DNA of 37,334 bases from Rhodoplanes serenus (GTDB lineage: Bacteria > Pseudomonadota > Alphaproteobacteria > Rhizobiales > Xanthobacteraceae), in the NCBI GenBank assembly GCA_945861855.1, contig CAMAWG010000023.1:1-37334 (forward strand), read 5' to 3'. This document shows, one piece after another, positions 1 to 8,013 of this stretch. Under the pieces are notes generated by a model. It did not search any database, was not told the DNA's origin, and saw only the letters and a program-made list of their open reading frames with translations. How positions within the stretch are numbered: the first letter of the stretch is position 1; each line of letters opens with the position of its first letter. Position numbers and translations under genes: made by a program.

Positions 1-21
1 TGGCCGGGACGAGCCCGGCCA
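1..21. other. Perfect hairpin at the window edge
   Basis: An 8-bp perfect inverted repeat (TGGCCGGG / CCCGGCCA) with a 5-nt loop starts at the first base. No T-run follows on the plus strand, so it is not a convincing rho-independent terminator in that direction. It lies 40 nt before the start of the TTT binding protein and may belong to a gene outside the window. Confidence 0.4.
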
Positions 22-61
22 TCGACGCAAGACAATGACAACAGGACCGGGGAGAAACGCC

Positions 62-1036
62 ATGACCATCGTTCGCGCCTTCATTGCGCTGGCTGCCATC
101 GTTCTGCCGGCGATCGGCTCGGTGTCTGCGGTGGCGCAGGACTCGACGACGCGGACCATCAAGATCATCGTCGGCTTCGGCGCGGGCGGCGGCACCGATC
201 TCGCGGCGCGGATCGTCGCCCAGCCGCTGCAGGAGATTCTCGGCCAGCCGGTGGTGGTCGAGAACAAGCCCAGCGCCGGCGGCATTCTGGGGGGCGATCA
301 GGTCGCCAAGGGCCCGAAGGACGGCTCCAGCCTCCTGATGATGAGCAACGCCCACGCGGTCTCGGCGGCGATGTACAAGACGCTGCCCTACGATCCGGTG
401 AAGGATTTCCAGATGCTGTCGCAGGTGGGGACGGCGGGGCTCGTCATGATCGCGGCGCCGGACTTCCCGGCCGGCGACGCCAAGGGTGTGATGGCTCTGC
501 TCAAGGCCGATCCCAACAAATACAACTACGGCAGCGCCGGCGTCGGCACCACGCAGCAGTTCGCAGCCGAGCTCTTCAACCAGATGGCCGGCGTCAAGAT
601 CACCCACATCCCCTATCGCTCGACGCCCGCGGTGGTGGCGGGGCTGCTCTCCAAGGACACCCACTACGCCTTCGAGCTGATCCAGATCGTGAGCGGGCAG
701 ATCCGCGGCGGGACCCTCAAGGCGATCGCGGTGACGTCGCCCCAGCGCTATCCGTCGCTGTCCGAGGTGCCGACCTTCGCCGAAACCGGCCTTCCCGGCT
801 ACGACGTGACGAGCTGGTATGGGCTGTCGATGGCCGCGGGCACGCCGAAGCCGATCGTCGACCGGATCAACAAGGCGCTGGTGGAGGCGCTCGGCCGCGA
901 AAGCGTGCGTGAGCAGATATTGAAGGTCGGCGCGCAGCCCCGGAGTTCGACGCCGGAGGAGCTGTCCCGGCACATCGAGAGCGAAATCGCCAAGTGGCGC
1001 GGCGTGCGGGAAAAGGCGGGTATTCCGCAACTCTAG
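62..1036 (+). CDS. TTT (Bug/TctC family) extracytoplasmic binding protein
   Basis: Periplasmic solute-binding protein of the tripartite tricarboxylate transporter (Bug) family, which delivers carboxylates or similar small organic acids to TctAB permeases. The protein is 324 aa, the usual family length. Residues 1-26 form a signal peptide ending near AVAQ. Family motifs follow: the glycine-rich GFGAGGGTDLAAR after the signal, then PVVVENKPSAGG, then the central HIPYRSTPAVVAGL and the C-terminal region SLSEVPTFAETGLPGY. I chose the ATG at 62 because GGGGAG lies just upstream and the signal peptide starts there; the in-frame ATG at 35 would add nine polar residues. No TctA or TctB gene is present, so it is an orphan, as is common in Bradyrhizobium-like and Bordetella-like genomes. 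The ligand cannot be read from the sequence. Confidence 0.93.
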   Translation: MTIVRAFIALAAIVLPAIGSVSAVAQDSTTRTIKIIVGFGAGGGTDLAARIVAQPLQEILGQPVVVENKPSAGGILGGDQVAKGPKDGSSLLMMSNAHAVSAAMYKTLPYDPVKDFQMLSQVGTAGLVMIAAPDFPAGDAKGVMALLKADPNKYNYGSAGVGTTQQFAAELFNQMAGVKITHIPYRSTPAVVAGLLSKDTHYAFELIQIVSGQIRGGTLKAIAVTSPQRYPSLSEVPTFAETGLPGYDVTSWYGLSMAAGTPKPIVDRINKALVEALGRESVREQILKVGAQPRSSTPEELSRHIESEIAKWRGVREKAGIPQL

Positions 1037-1155
1037 CCTCGTCTTCGTCCCGGACCGCCATGCCTCGCCACTGGCGCCGCGGCCGTGCTATGGACCTCCC
1101 AGCCGCCCTCGCGGCATGAAATTTCCCAAGCTCGAACCAACCGACAGGACAAGCA

Positions 1156-1707
1156 ATGGCTCAAGTTGTGGCGATATGCGGCTCTCTGCGTAAGGGCTCC
1201 TTCAACCGGCAGCTCATGACCGCCTCGATCGGGCTCGCCCCCGAAGGCATGACGATCAAGGAAGCGCCGTCTTTTGCGAGGATCCCGATCTACAATTTCG
1301 ACGACCAGCAGGCGACCGGCATCCCCAAGGAAAGCGACGCGCTGAACGACGCGATCCGTGCCGCCGACGGCGTTCTGATCGTATCCGCCGAGTACAACTG
1401 GTCGGTCCCGGGCGGCCTGAAGAACGCCATCGACTGGCTGTCGCGCTACAAGGAGGTGTCGTTCAAGGACAAGCCGGTGTGCATCCAGTCGGCGGCGCCG
1501 GGCTTGCTCGGCGGCTCGCGTATGCAGTATCACCTGCGCATGGTGCTGCAGGCGATCGACGCCCAGCTTTTCGGCAAGCCCGAGGTGATCGTCAACATGG
1601 CGGCCAGCAAGTTCGCCGACGGCGCGCTGAAGGACCAAGGCGCGACCGACCTGATCAAGCAGCAACTCGCCGCGTTCGGCAAGTTCATCGAGCGGGTCAA
1701 GGTCTAA
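1156..1707 (+). CDS. NADPH-dependent FMN reductase family protein
   Basis: Flavodoxin-fold NAD(P)H:FMN reductase, the family that includes chromate/quinone reductases (ChrR, YieF) and azoreductase-like enzymes. The protein is 183 aa and probably cytosolic. The N-terminal phosphate loop for FMN is GSLRKGSFNRQL at residues 9-20. The family signature around residues 79-94 reads EYNWSVPGGLKNAIDW, with Ala78 where most members have Pro. Later, GGSRMQYHLR matches the conserved second flavin-side loop. The ATG at 1156 has AGGA at normal spacing. The next gene begins 28 nt downstream and encodes another nucleotide-binding redox-type protein, so the two are probably co-transcribed. Electron acceptor and physiological role are not determined; quinone reduction is the commonest role in the family. 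Confidence 0.9.
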   Translation: MAQVVAICGSLRKGSFNRQLMTASIGLAPEGMTIKEAPSFARIPIYNFDDQQATGIPKESDALNDAIRAADGVLIVSAEYNWSVPGGLKNAIDWLSRYKEVSFKDKPVCIQSAAPGLLGGSRMQYHLRMVLQAIDAQLFGKPEVIVNMAASKFADGALKDQGATDLIKQQLAAFGKFIERVKV

Positions 1708-1735
1708 TTTAACGAAAAGAGTGAGGAAGAACGCC

Positions 1736-2602
1736 ATGTATGCGGTCGTCGGAGCCACCGGAAACACCGGGCGGGCAGTGGTCAAGGAACTCAAAGGCCT
1801 GGGCGAGAGCCCGGTCTGCATCGTCCGCAACGCCGATAAGGCAAAAGAGGTGCTCGGCGCGGACACCAAGACCGCGGTGGCGGAGCTTGACGACCGCGGG
1901 GCCTTGCAAAAGGCGCTGGCCGGAGCCAAGCGCGTGTTCATCGTCACCGGGCACAATCCGAAATCGGATGTCCAGCAGATCAATGTGATCGAGGCCGCCA
2001 AGGCGGCGGGCGCCGAATACATCGTCAAGGTGTCCGGCGGCCGCGACGTGATCGGTCCGGACGTGGAATCGATCAACGGCCAGGCGCATCACAAGATCGA
2101 GGAGCACCTCAAGAAGAGCGGTCTGCAATGGTGCATCCTCAGCCCCGGCCTGTTCATGCAGAACATCATGGGGCAGGCGGCCTCGATCAAGAACGACGGC
2201 AAGATCGTGCAGCCGTGGCCGAAGGATCTGCCGGTGGCGCTGATCGACGTGCGCGACACCGGTGCGGTCGGCGCGCGGGTGCTGCGCGATCCGGCCAAGC
2301 ACGCCGGCAAGATGTATGTCTTCTCCGGGGTTGGCACCACGTTCGGCGACTTCGCCAACGTGATCGGCGAGGCGCTGGGCAAGCCCATCACCTATGTCGC
2401 GGTCACGCTCGAACAGGCCGAGGCGGCCCTGAAGGCGCGCAACATGCCGGATTGGCTTGTCACGCACCTGATCGCGATCGCGCGGGCCGGCGGCAAGGGC
2501 GCGTTCTCCAAGGAGAACACGCAGCCGATCCGCGACATCGTCGGCCGCGAACCGATCACGACCAAGCAGTTCGTGCAGGATTACAAGGCGGCGTTTGGCT
2601 GA
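1736..2602 (+). CDS. NmrA-like / atypical SDR NAD(P)-binding protein
   Basis: Atypical short-chain dehydrogenase fold, NmrA/HSCARG type. The 288-aa protein opens with the dinucleotide-binding loop GATGNTG at residues 6-12, directly after the first beta strand. Central regions such as YIVKVSGG and WCILSPGLFMQN match the NAD(P)H-binding family that includes NmrA-type redox sensors and quinone oxidoreductase QOR2 (ytfG). There is no classical YxxxK catalytic pair, which fits an NmrA-type protein but leaves enzymatic activity uncertain. The start is the ATG at 1736, preceded by GAGGAAG; a GTG at 1721 lies upstream of that ribosome-binding site and is less likely. It follows the FMN reductase by 28 nt on the same strand. 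A palindromic repeat follows the stop codon. Confidence 0.87.
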   Translation: MYAVVGATGNTGRAVVKELKGLGESPVCIVRNADKAKEVLGADTKTAVAELDDRGALQKALAGAKRVFIVTGHNPKSDVQQINVIEAAKAAGAEYIVKVSGGRDVIGPDVESINGQAHHKIEEHLKKSGLQWCILSPGLFMQNIMGQAASIKNDGKIVQPWPKDLPVALIDVRDTGAVGARVLRDPAKHAGKMYVFSGVGTTFGDFANVIGEALGKPITYVAVTLEQAEAALKARNMPDWLVTHLIAIARAGGKGAFSKENTQPIRDIVGREPITTKQFVQDYKAAFG

Positions 2603-2618
2603 GAGTGGGCGTCTCGTG

Positions 2619-2737
2619 TCCCGGGTGCAGTGCGGCACGAAGTGCTGCGCTGCAGACCCGGGACCCCGGTTTCTTTTCAATAAAAAGCTGGACCCCGCGT
2701 CTGCGGTGCACCGCTGCGCGCTGCACCGCGCGCGGGG
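2619..2737. repeat. Bipartite palindromic intergenic repeat
   Basis: Two adjacent GC-rich palindromes fill the 156-bp convergent gap between the NmrA-like gene and the cupin gene. The first spans 2619-2663, with outer arms TCCCGGG/CCCGGGA and an inner stem made of TGCAGTGCGGCAC and its near complement. The second spans about 2693-2737, with outer arms CCCCGCG/CGCGGGG and inner arms GCGGTGCA/TGCACCGC. A short A/T-rich linker, TTTCTTTTCAATAAAAAGC, separates them. The architecture resembles dispersed extragenic palindromes of Bradyrhizobium-like genomes, but I cannot search for other copies. It could also act as a bidirectional transcription stop, since the flanking genes converge here. Confidence 0.6.
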
Positions 2738-2758
2738 AACGTCGTTGCGCTGCGGATG

Positions 2759-3337
2759 TCAGCCCACCGGCTCCTCGAACTTGAATCCGATAGTCTGGAG
2801 GCCCTCCAGCGCCTTCTTCCCGTATTCGTTCTCGATTTCCTTGCCGAGGCTCGGCGCGTAGGTGATCGGGTCGACCTGCTGGTCGGTCTCCGGCACGATC
2901 ATCACCAGCAGGCGGCCGACCTCGTCGGAGATGTTGAAGAACATGCGATTCTCGCCGCGTGGGATCGAGATCATGTCGTTGGGCTCGAGGATCGTCTTGT
3001 GCTGGCCATCGTCGCCCCACGAAATCTCGAACCGGCCGCACAGGCAGAAGAAGTTCTCCACTGTGTTGAGATGGCGGTGCAGGCCCGGGCCGTTGTGCGG
3101 CGGGCATTCGGCGATGCTGACGATGAGCCCGCGCGGTCCCTTCACCGGGGCGCCGGCGCTGCGGCCCTGATAGTCCGGGGGCACCATCACCGGAAACACC
3201 TTGCGGGCGGTGACCTTCTCGACCGCGCCGGGCGGGATGTTGTGGGCCTCGAAATTCTGGCGCTGGTAGGTCTGCAGCTTGTTGAAACGGGCGGTGCGGG
3301 ATTCCATCTGCTCGGGCGTCAGCGATTTCGTGGTCAT
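2759..3337 (-). CDS. Small single-domain cupin protein
   Basis: A 192-aa cupin-fold protein. Cupin motif 1 is visible as PGLHRHLNTVENFFCLCGRFE (about residues 84-104), giving His87, His89 and Glu94 as metal ligands. Motif 2, near EPNDMISIPRGENRMFFN, has Arg131 where the third metal-binding His is normally found, so metal binding may be altered or absent. The ATG at 3337 follows GGAGG; the longer open frame upstream runs antiframe through the aminotransferase and is not real. It is the last gene of the eight-gene minus-strand run and starts 50 nt after the aminotransferase stop. Family members include small dioxygenase-like and sugar-binding cupins. I cannot assign a substrate. A role in the same pathway as its neighbours is inference. 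Confidence 0.88.
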   Translation of the reverse strand: MTTKSLTPEQMESRTARFNKLQTYQRQNFEAHNIPPGAVEKVTARKVFPVMVPPDYQGRSAGAPVKGPRGLIVSIAECPPHNGPGLHRHLNTVENFFCLCGRFEISWGDDGQHKTILEPNDMISIPRGENRMFFNISDEVGRLLVMIVPETDQQVDPITYAPSLGKEIENEYGKKALEGLQTIGFKFEEPVG

Positions 3338-3387
3338 GGCGCGTCCTCCGGCGTTGGGGCCATTCTCCACCAAACCGGCCGGGCAGG

Positions 3388-4617
3388 CTAGCCGCGCTTG
3401 ACGTTGGATATGCGTGTGGGCACCCCGAACTCGCGGTGGCAGACCTCGGCCAGGACCGCGATACCCTTGCGAATCTCGTCGTGGGTCGGGCTCGCGAAGC
3501 AGAGCCGCATCCGCGATCTGCTGTGGGGCTTGTTCACCGACCATTCCGGGCCGGGATTGATGGCGACGCCGGCCGCGAGTGCCGGCTGGTAGAGCTTCAA
3601 CGTGTCGACGTTGTCGGGCAGCTTCACCCACAGGAAGATGCCGCCCTTCGGCTCCTCGAACTCGGCCGCGGTGCCGAACTGCTCGTTGAGCGATTCCATC
3701 AACGTGTCGAGCTTGTTGCGCAGACCCCGCGTCAGCTCGGGGATGTGCGCGGAAAAATGCGACGCGCAGTATTCCGCCAGCACCATCTGCTCCAGCGCGC
3801 CGGAGCCCGCGTCGAATTTGATCGAGAGCATGCGCGACAGGATCGCCCAGGGCGCGACGATGTAGCCGACGCGCAGCGCTGGCGCGACCGATTTCGAGAA
3901 CGAGCCGATGTGGATGACGTTGGCGCTCTTGCTCATGGCATGGAGCGCCGGAGGCCGCTTGTGATCCCAGATTAGGTCGGCGTAGCAGTCGTCCTCGAAG
4001 ATCGGCACGCCATGCGCCTCGGCGAGCCTGAGCATTTCCGTGCGGCGCTGCTCCGGCAATATGCTGCCGGTCGGATTCTGCACGGTCGGGATGATGTAGA
4101 TGTATTTCGCGCGGACGCCGCAGCGCTTGAGATCGTCGAGCGCCGTGGCGAGCGCGTCCATCCGCATGCCGTCCTTGTCGAGCGGGATGCCGACCACGTT
4201 GACACCCATGCGCGTCAGGCGGTTGATCGAGCCCTGGTAGCATTCCTGCTCGATGATGACGGTGTCGCCGCGCGCGAGCAGAACGCCGTTGACCAGGTCG
4301 ATGGCCTGGAGCGAGCCCGAGGTGACCAGGATTTCGTCGGCGGTGCAGACGATGCCTGCGTCGCGCTTGAGCTTCTGCACGAGGAAATCGCGGAGCGCAC
4401 GGTAACCCTGGGGGCCGCTCTCAAGGCCGTAGGTGGCGAGCGTGCGGCCCTCGCGCCTGAGCACCGCGTCGGCGGCCGAAATAATGCCGTCGAGCGGCAA
4501 TTCGTCGGCATCGTTGTTGCCGCCGGTGAAATTGTATTTTGGCGAACCGGTCCATTTGACCGCAGGCGCCGGGAGACCTGCAGGCAGCAGCGGCGCGAAG
4601 TCGAAGGCATTGCTCAT
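3388..4617 (-). CDS. PLP-dependent aminotransferase, fold type I (LysN/2-aminoadipate type)
   Basis: Fold-type-I aminotransferase of 409 aa without the GntR DNA-binding N-terminus seen in MocR regulators. The Schiff-base lysine is Lys242 in SFSKSVAPALRVGY. Other cofactor residues are visible: the phosphate-side SGSLQAIDLV near residues 100-109, Asn181 in QNPTG, and Asp210/Tyr212 in EDDCYADL. This arrangement is typical of 2-aminoadipate, aromatic and branched-chain aminotransferases of the LysN group; the amino donor and substrate remain open. I chose the ATG at 4617, which has AAGG about 10 nt upstream; the next in-frame ATG at 4644 lacks a ribosome-binding site. It sits 36 nt after the P450 stop and 50 nt before the cupin, within the same minus-strand run. 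Confidence 0.92.
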   Translation of the reverse strand: MSNAFDFAPLLPAGLPAPAVKWTGSPKYNFTGGNNDADELPLDGIISAADAVLRREGRTLATYGLESGPQGYRALRDFLVQKLKRDAGIVCTADEILVTSGSLQAIDLVNGVLLARGDTVIIEQECYQGSINRLTRMGVNVVGIPLDKDGMRMDALATALDDLKRCGVRAKYIYIIPTVQNPTGSILPEQRRTEMLRLAEAHGVPIFEDDCYADLIWDHKRPPALHAMSKSANVIHIGSFSKSVAPALRVGYIVAPWAILSRMLSIKFDAGSGALEQMVLAEYCASHFSAHIPELTRGLRNKLDTLMESLNEQFGTAAEFEEPKGGIFLWVKLPDNVDTLKLYQPALAAGVAINPGPEWSVNKPHSRSRMRLCFASPTHDEIRKGIAVLAEVCHREFGVPTRISNVKRG

Positions 4618-4653
4618 GGATGGCGGCCTTTGTGATGCGGGCATTCTACACTG

Positions 4654-5883
4654 CTAGGCGCGGACAGCGACGGGATAGCGGAGGAAGCCGCGGAACCGCG
4701 CCCGGCCGCCGCGGGTGGGCTGGCCGGCGCGCTCGATTGTCCTGAACCGGCGGACGAGCCTGCCGATCGCCACCTGGGCCTCCATCCGCGCCAGCGAATT
4801 ACCGGCGCACGTGTGGATGCCGAAGCCAAAGGCGAGATGGCGGTTGGGGTGGCGGCGGATGTCGAGCCGGTCGGGATCGGGGAATTGGTCGGGGTCTCGG
4901 TTGGCTGCGCCGATGCAGAGATGCACGTAGGTTCCAGCCGGCATGATGGTATCGCCGAGACGCGTGTCGAGCGCCGCGCGGCGGTTGCCAAGCTGATTGG
5001 AACTCTCCATCCGCAGAAATTCCTCGACCGCGGTCTCGATGGCTTCCGGATGCGCCGCGAGGTCGCGCAGCGCGTCCGGGTTGCGCAGCAGAAGATCGAC
5101 GCTGTTGCCGATCAGGTTCGTCGTGGTTTCGTGGCCGGCGTTTAGAAGGAAGATGCAATTGTGCAGGAGCTCCGGCTCCGACAGCCGGTCGTCCTTGTCG
5201 CTTCCTGCCGCGATCTCGCTGGCATCGATCAGGGTCGAGAGAATTTCGCCGCTGTCCTGCACCGTTTCCCGCTGGCGGCGGGCGACGAGATCGCGCAGGT
5301 AGGTCTTGAACTCGGTGACCGCGGCGACGCCGCCGTCGAACTGCTCCTTCGACAGCACCGGCTCCAGGGCGCCGAGAATCTTCAGCGACCAGTTGCGGAG
5401 CGGGCCGCGCTCGGATTGCGGAATGCCGAGCAGATCGCCAATGAGCTGCACCGGGATGGCGGCGGAAAAATCCTCGATCAGGTCGATGCTGCCGCGCTGT
5501 TCGGCCGAATCGAGCAGCCGGTCCACCAGCGCCTCGATGCGCGGCTGCATGGCGCGAAGCGTGCGCGGCGTGAACGACGGCGCCAGGAGCTTGCGGACGC
5601 GGGTGTGGATCGGCGGATCGTTGAAGACAAGGCTCGTGGTGTGGTGCTCGTAGAGCAGGCTGTCGCCGAAGTTCGGCTTGAACTGGATCTTCTTGTCCGA
5701 GCTCCAGGTTTTCGTATCGCGATAGACCTCGACCAGATCGTCGTAGCGGGTGAGGAAATACGAGCCATCGGGCATGCGGTGCACCGGATTGTGCTCATGC
5801 AGCGCCCGGTAGGTCGGGTAGGGGTCGTCGAGGAAGGCGCGGTCGAGGCTCGCGAGATTGAACGATGCGGCCGGCGGCTGCAT
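4654..5883 (-). CDS. Cytochrome P450 (soluble bacterial class I type)
   Basis: A 409-aa cytosolic P450 monooxygenase. All signature elements are present: I-helix AGHETT at residues 249-254 for oxygen activation, the K-helix E288-x-x-R291, and the heme loop FGFGIHTCAG at 352-361 with Cys359 as thiolate ligand. Length and lack of a membrane anchor fit the bacterial class I type, which receives electrons from a ferredoxin and a ferredoxin reductase. Neither partner is encoded in the window. The start at 5883 lies only 7 nt after the preceding dehydrogenase stop, implying co-transcription; the ribosome-binding site is weak. In this context a hydroxylation or demethylation step on an imported small molecule is plausible, but the substrate cannot be deduced. 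Confidence 0.96.
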   Translation of the reverse strand: MQPPAASFNLASLDRAFLDDPYPTYRALHEHNPVHRMPDGSYFLTRYDDLVEVYRDTKTWSSDKKIQFKPNFGDSLLYEHHTTSLVFNDPPIHTRVRKLLAPSFTPRTLRAMQPRIEALVDRLLDSAEQRGSIDLIEDFSAAIPVQLIGDLLGIPQSERGPLRNWSLKILGALEPVLSKEQFDGGVAAVTEFKTYLRDLVARRQRETVQDSGEILSTLIDASEIAAGSDKDDRLSEPELLHNCIFLLNAGHETTTNLIGNSVDLLLRNPDALRDLAAHPEAIETAVEEFLRMESSNQLGNRRAALDTRLGDTIMPAGTYVHLCIGAANRDPDQFPDPDRLDIRRHPNRHLAFGFGIHTCAGNSLARMEAQVAIGRLVRRFRTIERAGQPTRGGRARFRGFLRYPVAVRA

Positions 5884-5890
5884 GGCGCAG

Positions 5891-6772
5891 CTATGCCAGC
5901 CCGCTGGCGCGCGCCTGCTCGAGTGCCATGACGGCCCAGTCCTTGTCGCCGTCGCCGTGGGCGACCGCGCCGACGAGCCGGTCTCGCCAGACGTTGCCGC
6001 TGGGTAATGGCACGCCCTTGAGGCCGCCGGCCTCCAGCGCCAGGTTGGCGTCCTTCAGCCCCAGCACCGCCATCTGGCCAACCTTGCTATAGCTCTCGTC
6101 CACCATGATCTTGCCGTAGACCTTGTAGGCCGAGCAGTTGAACAGTCCGTCGGTCATCACATCGTAGAAGACACTCGTCTCCACGCCGTATTTTCGCGTG
6201 AGCGCAAAGCCTTCGCCCATCGCCTCCATGGCGCAGCCGAGAACGAAATTGTTGGCGATTTTCATGGCGGTCGCAGCCTCCGGATCGGCGCCGCCCTCGA
6301 AGGTGCGCCGAGCGATGGCTCCGAACAGCGGTTTGCACCTGGCCAGCGCATCGGCTGGCCCCGAAGCGAAGACGCCTGCCGTGCCTGACGAAACGAGCTC
6401 CGGCCGGCCCATCATGGGAGCGGCCACCAGGATCTGGCCTTTCTCGGCGTGCGCCTGCTTGATCTTGCGGATGAGCGGAATGCCGTGGGTGCCGGCGCAG
6501 ACGTGGATGCCGCCCTTCGGCAGCGAGGCGAGAAGGCCTTCGCTCCGAAACACGACATCTTCCAGCGCCGCGTCATCGGCCAGCATGGTGTAGGCGACAT
6601 CGCCGTAGCGGGCCGCATCGGCGACCGAGCCGAGGATTTTGGCGCCTGCGTCCGCCAGCGGCCTGGCCTTCTCGGGCGTGCGGTTGTAGACGCCGATATC
6701 GTGCTTGGCGTCGAGCAGACGGAGGACCATGGCCCCGCCCATGCGGCCCGTCCCGATGAAACCGACCTTCAT
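5891..6772 (-). CDS. 3-hydroxyisobutyrate dehydrogenase-family beta-hydroxyacid dehydrogenase
   Basis: A 293-aa NAD(P)-dependent dehydrogenase of the 6-phosphogluconate/3-hydroxyisobutyrate dehydrogenase superfamily. The Rossmann loop is GTGRMG at residues 7-12. The second half has the family catalytic lysine, Lys171, with Asn175 one helical turn on, in KIANNFVLG. The substrate-binding loop is recognisable near VAAPMMGRPELVSSGTAGVF, although the usual DAPVSGG is replaced by AAPMMGR, so substrates may differ from 3-hydroxyisobutyrate. GAGGG lies seven nt before the ATG at 6772. It is spaced 27 nt from the EboE-like gene and 7 nt from the P450, which suggests one transcript. Related enzymes reduce tartronate semialdehyde, succinic semialdehyde or 4-hydroxybutyrate-type substrates. 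Confidence 0.9.
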   Translation of the reverse strand: MKVGFIGTGRMGGAMVLRLLDAKHDIGVYNRTPEKARPLADAGAKILGSVADAARYGDVAYTMLADDAALEDVVFRSEGLLASLPKGGIHVCAGTHGIPLIRKIKQAHAEKGQILVAAPMMGRPELVSSGTAGVFASGPADALARCKPLFGAIARRTFEGGADPEAATAMKIANNFVLGCAMEAMGEGFALTRKYGVETSVFYDVMTDGLFNCSAYKVYGKIMVDESYSKVGQMAVLGLKDANLALEAGGLKGVPLPSGNVWRDRLVGAVAHGDGDKDWAVMALEQARASGLA

Positions 6773-6799
6773 GGTAAGACCCTCGCTATTTCCGTTGGA

Positions 6800-7996
6800 C
6801 TACTGAAGCTGGCCCTTAACCCATTCGATTTCGCGCGAGACGTAGTCGACGATGTCGCCGGTCTTGAGATGATCCGGCAGCACGTCCCAGGTGTAGGTCT
6901 CGATCTCGAGCTGGCGCGACAGGGGCTTGGCCTTGTGGAATTTCAGCGCGTCCTCGATGGCGAAGCGGGTGGTGCCGAACTCGCCGAGATCGTCGAGGAA
7001 CACCGGCACATGGAAATGCGTGCGCCATTCGCGCGGGCCGGGATCGGTCTCCCAGGCCTCGAAGGCGTCTTCGAGGTTGAGGAAGCGGTTGAGCTTGCCG
7101 TCCTTTTTCTCGACGGTCTGCGTGAGATAAATTGTCTTCGCGTAACGCCGGAGCGTATCGACGTTCTGCTGCGTCACGTTCGGGATCCGCAAGGCGGCGG
7201 CTTCCTGCAGCTTGAAAATGGGAATGCCGGCGTCCACGAGCTTCTGCAGCGACACGGCGATGTCCTCGTACACCACCGCCTGATGGCAGATGTCGAACAC
7301 GGTGCCAATGAAACGGCGCTGCGCGACGATCGCCTCGGAGATCGGCAGGCCGGAAAACCTCGCCAGCATCTCGGCGGATTTTCCGGTGTAGAGGTGGTTG
7401 GTGAAGTAGTCGACCGTCTCGTCGGTGGTCTCGAGGAAGCAGAACGGCTCGGGCTCAAGTGCCAAGGTCACGGTGCGGCCGGTGCGCCTTTCGAGATCGA
7501 TCAGGCGGGCCGCCACCCGCATCACATGCTCGGTGTAGCTGTCGATCACGGCCTTGCCGGTGACGTTGGGCTTGAAGCCCAAGGGCGCGCTCTGGATCGA
7601 GGGCGAAATTCCAATTGGCACCACGTCGGCGAGAATTTCTGCGACGTTCATGGTGTATTGCGTGCGCTCCTCCGAGCGCCAGTCAGGCTCGTAGACCTGC
7701 TCTTTGACGATCTGGTTCTTGAACGGGCCGTAGGGGAACGCGTTGACCGTGTAGAGATACATGTTGTTGTCGGCGAGGAAACTCTTCAGCTTGTCGCGCT
7801 CGGGCTTGCTCTTCACCAGCGTCGAGGCCGACGAATTCGACAGCCGCAGCGACACGCCGAACGGCGCGGTGGGACAGACCCGCTTCTGCACCTGCGGGAC
7901 ATAGGTGGTGAGCGACGTCCACATGTCCTCCCAAGTGTCGCCGGGATGCACGAGCGTCGAATAGGTTAGGTGGCCGAGGCCCTTGCCGAGGTCCAT
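6800..7996 (-). CDS. EboE-like sugar-isomerase-type TIM barrel protein
   Basis: A 398-aa protein of the xylose-isomerase-like TIM barrel superfamily, resembling EboE, the 'metabolite traffic' member of cyanobacterial and bacteroidetal ebo clusters. Recognition is from memory of family features: the N-terminus GLGHLTYSTLVHPGDTWEDM, then FGVSLRLSNSSA, the stretch AFPYGPFKNQIVKEQVYEPD followed by WRSEERTQYT, and LEPEPFCFLET with the presumed metal-binding glutamate. The ATG at 7996 has AAGGAAG at correct spacing; the longer upstream frame overlaps the Gfo/Idh gene and is not real. Other ebo genes (eboA-D, eboF) are absent. Its neighbours are a Gfo/Idh/MocA oxidoreductase 17 nt upstream and a beta-hydroxyacid dehydrogenase 27 nt downstream, a partnership often seen in sugar or polyol catabolism. 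The reaction is unknown. Confidence 0.82.
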   Translation of the reverse strand: MDLGKGLGHLTYSTLVHPGDTWEDMWTSLTTYVPQVQKRVCPTAPFGVSLRLSNSSASTLVKSKPERDKLKSFLADNNMYLYTVNAFPYGPFKNQIVKEQVYEPDWRSEERTQYTMNVAEILADVVPIGISPSIQSAPLGFKPNVTGKAVIDSYTEHVMRVAARLIDLERRTGRTVTLALEPEPFCFLETTDETVDYFTNHLYTGKSAEMLARFSGLPISEAIVAQRRFIGTVFDICHQAVVYEDIAVSLQKLVDAGIPIFKLQEAAALRIPNVTQQNVDTLRRYAKTIYLTQTVEKKDGKLNRFLNLEDAFEAWETDPGPREWRTHFHVPVFLDDLGEFGTTRFAIEDALKFHKAKPLSRQLEIETYTWDVLPDHLKTGDIVDYVSREIEWVKGQLQ

Positions 7997-8013
7997 TGTT
8001 CTTCCTTTTTTGA

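Noticed and set aside
2595-2861. Short open frames across the palindrome after the NmrA-like gene
   Set aside because: They translate repeat sequence (Cys/Arg-rich peptide), have no ribosome-binding site and overlap the cupin gene end.
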